A stretch of DNA of 64,000 nucleotides from Nocardioides luteus (GTDB lineage Bacteria; Actinomycetota; Actinomycetes; Propionibacteriales; Nocardioidaceae): assembly GCF_014648595.1 (NCBI RefSeq), contig NZ_BMRK01000002.1, positions 339,736 to 403,735 of the forward strand, read 5' to 3'. The first letter of the stretch is position 1. Every line of letters starts with the position of its first letter. The notes beneath the pieces are model-generated. The model worked only from the letters and a program-made list of their open reading frames with translations, was not told the DNA's origin and made no database searches. Below, one piece after another: positions 58,786-64,000 of the stretch. Position numbers and translations under genes: made by a program.

Positions 58786-59565
58786 ATGAACCCGACCCCA
58801 GCCATCCAGGTCGCCGGACTGACCAAGTCCTACGGCGACGTGCACGTCCTCCGCGGCGTCGACCTGAGCGTCGAGAAGGGCAGCATCTTCGCGCTCCTCG
58901 GCTCCAACGGCGCCGGCAAGACCACGACCGTGAAGATCCTGACGACGCTGCTCACCGCCGATGACGGCAGCGCACGCGTCAACGGCTTCGATGTCCGCAC
59001 CCAGCCCCACGACGTACGCAGCTCGATCAGCCTCACCGGCCAGTTCGCCGCTGTCGACGAGATCCTGACCGGACGCGAGAACCTCGTTCTGGTCGCCCGC
59101 CTGCTCCGTCAGCCGAACCCCGGCGCGATCGCCGACGAGCTCCTCGAGCGGTTCTCGCTCACCGAGGCGGGTGGGCGGCGGGTCGCGACGTACTCCGGAG
59201 GGATGCGCCGCCGGATCGACATCGCGATGAGCCTCATCGGCAGCCCGTCGGTGATCTTCCTCGACGAGCCGACCACCGGCCTCGACCCGGAGGCCCGCAT
59301 CGAGGTCTGGCAGGCGGTCCGCGATCTCGCCGCCGGCGGCACCACGGTGCTGCTCACCACGCAGTATCTCGAGGAGGCCGAGCAGCTCGCCGACCGGATC
59401 GGGATCCTCCACGAGGGCCGCGTCATCGCCGAGGGCACCCTCGCCGACCTGAAGGCGATGTTCCCGCCCGCGAAGCAGGAGTACGTCGAGAAGCAGCCGT
59501 CCCTCGAGGAGATCTTCCTCGCCATCACCAAGACCTCCGCCGTCACCGTGAAGGAGTCACGATGA
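58786..59565 (+). CDS. ABC transporter ATP-binding protein (DrrA-like)
   Basis: A 259-aa ATPase: Walker A GSNGAGKTT at residues 39-47, Q-loop in SLTGQFAAVDEILTG, signature YSGGMRRRIDIAMSL, Walker B VIFLDEPTTGLDP, and H-loop TTQYLEEAEQLADR. This is the antibiotic/lipid exporter class with a short C-terminal tail. I start at ATG 58786; an upstream TTG lies inside the promoter. It overlaps the permease gene by 4 nt. Confidence 0.92.
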   Translation: MNPTPAIQVAGLTKSYGDVHVLRGVDLSVEKGSIFALLGSNGAGKTTTVKILTTLLTADDGSARVNGFDVRTQPHDVRSSISLTGQFAAVDEILTGRENLVLVARLLRQPNPGAIADELLERFSLTEAGGRRVATYSGGMRRRIDIAMSLIGSPSVIFLDEPTTGLDPEARIEVWQAVRDLAAGGTTVLLTTQYLEEAEQLADRIGILHEGRVIAEGTLADLKAMFPPAKQEYVEKQPSLEEIFLAITKTSAVTVKESR

Positions 59566-60329
59566 ACACCGCTCGATTCTTCGGCGACACCGCCGTGCTC
59601 ACCGGCCGCTCGCTGCGCCACATCGGCCGCAGCCCCGACACCATCATCACCACGGCGATCACGCCGGTCGCGATGATGCTTCTGTTCGTGTACGTCTTCG
59701 GCGGCGCGATCGACACCGGCTCCCACGAGAGCTATGTCAGCTATCAGCTACCCGGGATCCTGTTGATCACCATCGCCTCGGGCGTCGCCTACACCGCCTA
59801 CCGCCTCTTCCAGGACAAGAACGGCGGCATGTTCGACCGATTCCAGTCGATGCCGATCGCGCGGTCGGCGGTGCTGTGGGGCCATGTGCTGACCTCGCTG
59901 GTCGCCAACATGATCTCGCTGGTCGTGGTGGTGCTCGTCGCCCTGCTGATGGGTTTTCGCACCGGTGCCGGAGTGCTCGACTGGCTGGCGGTGACCGGCA
60001 TCATCGTGCTGTTCACCCTGGCGCTGACCTGGCTCGCGGTGATCCCTGGGCTGACCGCCGGGACGGTCGAGGGGGCCAGCGCCTTCTCCTACCCGCTGAT
60101 CTTCCTGCCGTTCCTCAGCTCGGCCTTCGTGCCGACCGAGACCATGCCCGGCCCGGTGCGTGCTTTCGCCGAGCACCAGCCGGTCACCTCGATCGTCGAC
60201 TCGATCCGGGCGATCTTCGCCGGTCAGGAGCTCGGCAACGAGCTGTGGGTCGCGCTCGCCTGGTGCATCGGGCTGCTCGTCGTCGCCTACGTCCTGGCCA
60301 CCGGTGCCTACCGTCGCAAGTTCGCCTAA
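59562..60329 (+). CDS. ABC-2 type permease (DrrB-like)
   Basis: A 255-aa permease with six membrane helices. It begins SLRHIGRSPDTIITTAITPVA, shows the ABC-2 signature near LIFLPFLSSAFVPTETMP, and ends in a short basic tail YRRKFA. It is the membrane partner of the upstream DrrA-like ATPase and probably exports a drug or lipid. Coupled by an ATGA overlap. Confidence 0.9.
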   Translation: MNTARFFGDTAVLTGRSLRHIGRSPDTIITTAITPVAMMLLFVYVFGGAIDTGSHESYVSYQLPGILLITIASGVAYTAYRLFQDKNGGMFDRFQSMPIARSAVLWGHVLTSLVANMISLVVVVLVALLMGFRTGAGVLDWLAVTGIIVLFTLALTWLAVIPGLTAGTVEGASAFSYPLIFLPFLSSAFVPTETMPGPVRAFAEHQPVTSIVDSIRAIFAGQELGNELWVALAWCIGLLVVAYVLATGAYRRKFA

Positions 60330-60369
60330 AGCAGGCGACAACCGGCTGCGGACGGGCCACCATTCGGGA

Positions 60370-61143
60370 GTGCTCACGATCAGTCAGCTGGCGGCTTACG
60401 CCGGTGTCACCGTCCGGGCCGTCCGGCACTACCACGCCAAAGGACTGCTGCCGGAGCCCGAGCGCGACCACTCGGGCTACCGGCGCTATGACGCCACCGC
60501 GGTCGTCGACCTGATCAGGATCCGCATCCTCGCCGACGCCGGCGTCCCGCTCTCCCGTGTCAAGGAGCTGCTGGCCGCCGGCGACGAGGACTTCCACGAG
60601 GCCGTCGAGGAGATCGACAGGCGCCTCCGGCTCGAGATCCGCGAGCGGCAGCGCCACCGCGAGCGCATCGCGCGCCTCGCCCACGGCGACGGTCTCGCCC
60701 TCCCGCCCGAGGCCGTCGCCTACCTGGAGCGGATGCGCGAGCTCGGCATCCCCGAGCGGATGATCGAGGGCGAGCGCGACGCCTGGATCATCGTTGCCGC
60801 CCGCCAGCCGCAGAGCATGGAGGCCTTCATCCGCAGCAAGATGAGCCAGCTCGAGGACCCGTCGATCGTCGACACCTATCTCGAGCTCGAGGCGATGCTC
60901 GACTGGGAGCCCGGCGACCCCCGCCTGGAGGCCATCGCCGACCGGATCGTCGCCCAGCTCGAGAGCGTCTCGCCCCAGGACCTCGCCGCCTTCACCGAAG
61001 GTGACCAGACGATGCCACCCGAGCTCGTCTCCCTGCTCGACGCGATGTTCGTCGAGCAGGTGCCCGTCGCCCGCGACCTGATGCGTTTGGTCGAGAAGCG
61101 CGGCTACACCGGCTGGACCCAGCTCGAGCGCATCGAGCGCTAG
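60370..61143 (+). CDS. MerR-family regulator with effector-binding C-terminal region
   Basis: A 257-aa MerR regulator. The helix-turn-helix is LTISQLAAYAGVTVRAVRHY and the wing SGYRRYDATAVVDLIRI. A long coiled region (EEIDRRLRLEIRERQRHRER) and an all-helical C-terminal domain of about 130 residues follow. It lies 40 bp after the permease and probably belongs to the same transcript, repressing or activating the promoter at 58747. The GTG at 60370 begins the family N-terminus; the ribosome-binding site is weak. Confidence 0.85.
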   Translation: MLTISQLAAYAGVTVRAVRHYHAKGLLPEPERDHSGYRRYDATAVVDLIRIRILADAGVPLSRVKELLAAGDEDFHEAVEEIDRRLRLEIRERQRHRERIARLAHGDGLALPPEAVAYLERMRELGIPERMIEGERDAWIIVAARQPQSMEAFIRSKMSQLEDPSIVDTYLELEAMLDWEPGDPRLEAIADRIVAQLESVSPQDLAAFTEGDQTMPPELVSLLDAMFVEQVPVARDLMRLVEKRGYTGWTQLERIER

Positions 61144-61148
61144 TCGGG

Positions 61149-62105
61149 TCAGGCGGAGGCGCCGACCCGTGCCCCGAACGTCGTGCGGTACTCCCGCGGG
61201 CTGACCCCGACCAGCCGCCGGAAGTGGGAGCGGAAGTTGGTGGGACTGGCGAAGCCGGCCTGCCGGGCGATCCGCTCGACGCCGTGGTCGGTCGTCTCGA
61301 GCAGCTCCTGGGCGTGGCGGACGCGCACGCCGGTCAGCCACTCCATCGGGCTCTGACCGGTCTCGTCGTGGAACCGTCGGTTCAGCGTACGGACGCTGGT
61401 GTGGGCGGTCTCGGCGATGTCGCTGAGGGTGAGATCGCGGTGGGCGTTCTCCTCGATCCAGGCCAGCACCCGCTCCAGGGTCGTGGTGGCGTAGCGGGGC
61501 GGGTTGCGGACGATGTACGGAGCCTGCCCGCCGCTGCGGTAGAGCGGCGTCACCGCGAGCCGCGAGGAGTCGGCGGCCACGGCGACCCCGTGGTCACGCC
61601 GGACCAGGTGGAGGCAGAGATCGAGGCCGGCAGCGGCGCCGGCCGAGGTCAGCACGTCGCCCTCGTCGACGTAGAGGACGTCGGGGTCCACCGTCACGCG
61701 CGGGTAGTCGCGCGCCATCTGGCCCGTGGCCCGCCAGTGGGTGGTCGCGCGGCGGCCGTCGAGCAGCCCGGCCTCGGCCAGCGTCAGCGCGCCGACGCAG
61801 ATCGACGCGATCCGGGTGCCGTTCGCGGCGGCGGCACGGAGCGCATCCAGGATCGCCGGCGGCGTCGGGACCGAGGGATCGTTGCGTCCCGGCACCACGA
61901 TCGTGTCTGCGCGCTCGAGCTCGTCGAGACCGGAGGTGACCGAGAGGCTCAGCGGACCGGCAGGCACGGTCGGCTCCATCCCGGAGACCAGGACGCGGTA
62001 CGCCGGCCGCCCGTCAGGCATCCGGGCCCGACCGAAGACGTCGATCGGTGTGGCCAGATCGAAGGTGATCACGTCGGGTGGAGCCAGGACTGCCACGGTG
62101 TGCAT
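61149..62105 (-). CDS. GlxA-type AraC-family regulator (DJ-1/PfpI domain plus HTH)
   Basis: A 318-aa regulator. The N-terminal DJ-1/PfpI-like domain (VAVLAPPDVITFDLATPIDV) has a Cys at the elbow position in RIASICVGALTLAEAG near 103. The C-terminal AraC domain has two helix-turn-helices: LSDIAETAHTSVRTLNRRF and VERIARQAGFASPTNFRSHF. The ATG at 62103-62105 follows CAGACT by 7 nt, with no Shine-Dalgarno. It is divergent from a DJ-1/PfpI enzyme gene 102 bp away, which is its probable target. Confidence 0.88.
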   Translation of the reverse strand: MHTVAVLAPPDVITFDLATPIDVFGRARMPDGRPAYRVLVSGMEPTVPAGPLSLSVTSGLDELERADTIVVPGRNDPSVPTPPAILDALRAAAANGTRIASICVGALTLAEAGLLDGRRATTHWRATGQMARDYPRVTVDPDVLYVDEGDVLTSAGAAAGLDLCLHLVRRDHGVAVAADSSRLAVTPLYRSGGQAPYIVRNPPRYATTTLERVLAWIEENAHRDLTLSDIAETAHTSVRTLNRRFHDETGQSPMEWLTGVRVRHAQELLETTDHGVERIARQAGFASPTNFRSHFRRLVGVSPREYRTTFGARVGASA

Positions 62106-62180
62106 GCCCGCAGTCTGACACGTAACGCAGCCGCCGGATCCCGGTGGCCAGATCCAGCCGGTCAATGGCAATGACGCCAC

Positions 62181-62196
62181 TGTTTCCCGTGGAACC
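62181..62196. promoter_or_regulatory. Weak parS-like site
   Basis: TGTTTCCCGTGGAACC matches the parS consensus at 13 of 16 positions and shares the C at position 7 with the site at 3847. It lies between the divergent GlxA and DJ-1 genes, so it may instead be part of their promoter region. Confidence 0.25.
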
Positions 62197-62207
62197 TCGA
62201 CCGCAGG

Positions 62208-62897
62208 ATGTACGTCGTGCCCCCACTGACCGCTCAGATCGTCCTCTTCGACGGCTTCGACCCGCTCGACGTCATCGCTCCCTTCGAGGTCCTCGCCGCA
62301 GGCAGCGACGCGCTCGGAGGCGACCTCATCGCCGAGCTCGTCTCCGCCGCAGGCCCTGGACCGGTCAGGTCCGGCACGCTCGGCCTCGAGCTGACCGCGA
62401 CCTCCGCCCTCGACCCCGACCGCCCTGGCTACGTGATCGTCCCGGGCGCCTCCGGCCCGGTCGACGGTGACCCTGACGCCGGGGACGAGACGATCCCGGT
62501 CCTGCTGGCGCGGTTCGCGGACAGCCCGGCGATCCCGCTGATCCGCCGGGCGATGGCTAACCCCGACGTGCAGCTCTGGACCGTCTGCGGTGGGTCTCTC
62601 GCGCTCGCGATGGCGGGGCTGCTGGAGGGCCGCCACGCCGTCACCCACCACCTCGGCATGGACGTCCTCGACGCCACCGGCACCCACGCCGTACGTGCTC
62701 GGGTCGTCGACGACGGCGACCTCGTCACCGGCGGCGGGGTGACTTCAGGGCTCGACGTCGCCCTGCACCTCCTCGACCGCGAGTTCGGGCCGGCGATCGC
62801 CCGGTACGTCGAGGACCTCTTCGAGTACGAGCGCCGCGGCATCGTCTGGCGGGCCGGCGGCCGCACCCCTGCCACCACCATGGAAAGCAACGCATGA
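62208..62897 (+). CDS. DJ-1/PfpI-family protein
   Basis: A 229-aa single-domain DJ-1/PfpI protein. It starts AQIVLFDGFDPLDVIAPFEV, with the nucleophile-elbow Cys in WTVCGGSLALAMAGLLEG near residue 126 and GVTSGLDVALHLLDREFG near the end. Relatives include isonitrile hydratases and glyoxalase-III-like enzymes. Start is ATG 62208; a GTG 9 nt later is possible. It overlaps the next gene by 4 nt. Confidence 0.83.
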   Translation: MYVVPPLTAQIVLFDGFDPLDVIAPFEVLAAGSDALGGDLIAELVSAAGPGPVRSGTLGLELTATSALDPDRPGYVIVPGASGPVDGDPDAGDETIPVLLARFADSPAIPLIRRAMANPDVQLWTVCGGSLALAMAGLLEGRHAVTHHLGMDVLDATGTHAVRARVVDDGDLVTGGGVTSGLDVALHLLDREFGPAIARYVEDLFEYERRGIVWRAGGRTPATTMESNA

Positions 62898-63202
62898 GCA
62901 CCCTCCCCGGCACCTGGGACCTCGACCTCAGGACCCCGATCGGCACCCTCCATGTCCGTTACGTCTTCACCGAGACCCCCGGCGGCATCACCGGCACCGC
63001 GACGAGCGACAAGGAGGCCGTGCCGGTGACCGACATCGCGGTCGGCCAGAGCGACCAGGTGACCTGGAAGCAGCGGGTCACCAAGCCGATGCGGCTCAAC
63101 CTCGACTTCGACGTCATCGTCGACGGCGACACGATGACCGGCCACTCCCGCGCCGGCCGGCTGCCGGGTACGACGGTCAGCGGGAAGCGGGTCGCACGGT
63201 GA
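62894..63202 (+). CDS. Small uncharacterised beta-rich protein
   Basis: A 102-aa protein without signal or membrane helix, with alternating strands (TWDLDLRTPIGTLHVRYVFT, GGITGTATSD, MRLNLDFDVIVDGDTMTGHS) that suggest a small barrel. Not recognised. Its start overlaps the DJ-1 stop, and its stop overlaps the following gene (GTGA), so it is a middle gene of a tightly coupled operon. Confidence 0.65.
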   Translation: MSTLPGTWDLDLRTPIGTLHVRYVFTETPGGITGTATSDKEAVPVTDIAVGQSDQVTWKQRVTKPMRLNLDFDVIVDGDTMTGHSRAGRLPGTTVSGKRVAR

Positions 63203-63663
63203 CCGGGTTCCTCCTCGCCGTCCATGTCGTCGCGGCGATCCTGGCGATCGGACCGGTCGCCGTCACGGCCAGCATGTTCCCTCCTGCCGCGCGGTCGGCC
63301 ATCGCGGACCCCGGCAGCGCCCTGAAAGCGGGCACGGTCACGGTCCTGGCCCGGATCACCCGGGTCTACAGCGTCATCGCGGTCGTGGTGCCGGTCTTCG
63401 GCCTCGCCACCGGAGCGAGCCTCGGCGTCCTGACCGACGGGTGGCTGATCGCCTCGATGATCCTGACCGCGATCGCTGCCGTGCTGCTGGTCGGAGCGAT
63501 CCTGCCCGTCCAGCGCAACATCGTCGACGCGCTCGGCCGTCACGAGCCGGCAGGCGCGGACACCTCCCGCCGGCTCGCGATGTACGCCGGCATCTTCAAC
63601 CTGCTCTGGGCGGTGGTCGTCGTGCTGATGATCTACCGTCCCGGCTCGACGACTGGCGTGTGA
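63199..63663 (+). CDS. DUF2269-like four-helix membrane protein
   Basis: A 154-aa membrane protein: MTGFLLAVHVVAAILAIGPV, a loop with arginines, VYSVIAVVVPVFGLATGASL, WLIASMILTAIAAVLLVGAI and a last helix GIFNLLWAVVVVLMIY. The pattern resembles DUF2269-family proteins of unknown function. The GTG overlaps the preceding stop. Confidence 0.65.
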   Translation: MTGFLLAVHVVAAILAIGPVAVTASMFPPAARSAIADPGSALKAGTVTVLARITRVYSVIAVVVPVFGLATGASLGVLTDGWLIASMILTAIAAVLLVGAILPVQRNIVDALGRHEPAGADTSRRLAMYAGIFNLLWAVVVVLMIYRPGSTTGV

Positions 63664-63668
63664 TCGAC

Positions 63669-63941
63669 ATGAGCGGACTGAACGCCCTCCGCGTCGTCGG
63701 CGCCATCGAGTGCCTGACCCTGCTCGTGCTGCTCGGCAACCTTCTCACCGTCCACCGACCCGAGGTCAGCAGCGTGGCCGGACCGGTCCACGGCCTCTGC
63801 TACACGCTCGGGATCGTCGCTGCCACGCTCGTCTCCGGTGGTCGTCACCGGGTGTGGCTGCTCGCCCTGATCCCGGGCGTCGGCGGCGTGCTCGCGGCGC
63901 GCTCTGCCGGTGATGGCGCCGGAGCCCATCTGCAATCATAG
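63669..63941 (+). CDS. Small DUF3817-like membrane protein
   Basis: A 90-aa protein with three helices. GAIECLTLLVLLGNLLTV and GPVHGLCYTLGIVAATLV resemble the DUF3817 family, whose hallmark is a GxxHG in the second helix. Function unknown. Start is ATG 63669; a GTG at 63660 overlapping the previous stop would add three residues. Last gene of the DJ-1 operon. Confidence 0.6.
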   Translation: MSGLNALRVVGAIECLTLLVLLGNLLTVHRPEVSSVAGPVHGLCYTLGIVAATLVSGGRHRVWLLALIPGVGGVLAARSAGDGAGAHLQS

Positions 63942-63993
63942 GGTTGCAGAAGCGATAGTCGAAGTGCAACACTGGGGTTGCACTTCTACTATC
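63930..63993. repeat. Two adjacent palindromes with TTGCA half-sites
   Basis: CTGCAA (63930-63935) and TTGCAG (63944-63949) flank 8 nt. GAAGTGCAAC (63961-63970) and GTTGCACTTC (63977-63986) flank 6 nt, and their stem extends to 63954-63993 with one mismatch. They could end the operon or serve as operators of the next gene beyond the window. Confidence 0.6.
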
Positions 63994-64000
63994 CGAGGAG

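Noticed and set aside
62181-62196. Second parS-like sequence considered as a true parS site
   Set aside because: Only 13 of 16 matches, 58 kb from the first site, and located in a divergent promoter region; kept only as a low-confidence feature.

Overview
The window is high-GC actinobacterial chromosome, most like a nocardioid (Nocardioides-type) from gene order and protein flavour; no 16S gene is present, so the genus is an inference. It lies beside the replication origin. parB opens the window. Blocks that flank oriC in Streptomyces and Mycobacterium follow in order: trxA-trxB-pseudokinase-murJ-DUF6049 / pcnA (to 12.7 kb), ino1-padR, ponA-GT87 mannosyltransferase-like, an Alr-like protein with FemX (13-23 kb), and rpsF-ssb-rpsR-rplI, a MATE exporter and dnaB (38-44 kb). 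oriC itself should lie off the left edge. No rRNA, tRNA, CRISPR array, prophage or transposase was seen.

Layout. 0-5.6 kb: parB, an unusual 700-bp field of palindromic repeats, an aminotransferase, a GNAT protein, a parS-like site, and trxA/trxB, each with a near-perfect SigR-type promoter. 5.6-23.3 kb: cell-envelope genes (pseudokinase, MurJ, DUF6049, PonA, GT87, FemX), tRNA CCA-adding enzyme, inositol-phosphate synthase with its PadR neighbour. 23.6-29.6 kb: the most interesting segment. It holds a four-gene operon of ECF-like sigma factor, small beta-rich protein, cytoplasmic subtilisin with six PHNRPN repeats, and TPR-CHAT protease. Facing it is a 35-codon gene whose product ends in PHNQPD, next to a DUF5317 membrane protein. 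The subtilisin and the first part of the TPR-CHAT gene use a visibly less GC-biased codon set than everything around them.

30-38 kb: an SGNH acyltransferase, a luciferase-like oxidoreductase with endonuclease IV, and a copper operon csoR-copZ-copA. CopA carries a fused C-terminal domain, probably outside the membrane, and an in-frame repeat insertion. 38-44 kb: the ribosomal/replication block, with DnaA-box-like sites before dnaB. 44-64 kb: ordinary accessory metabolism and regulation, in several self-regulated modules: TetR-hydrolase, CPBP-TetR, MerR-alcohol dehydrogenase, two-component system, ABC-MerR, and GlxA/DJ-1. One junction of two decapitated genes (MarR and cupin) lies at about 47.28 kb.

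Two repeat families punctuate the window. One is a palindrome with core TCGACAAGCTCGA or TCGACAGGCTCGA. The other is a 21-bp array with core GACGTCTCGACCGAC. Many genes have a TAnnnT-like box 6-8 nt before the start codon and no Shine-Dalgarno sequence, so leaderless transcripts look common. All functional calls come from reading sequence and family knowledge; no database search was run.
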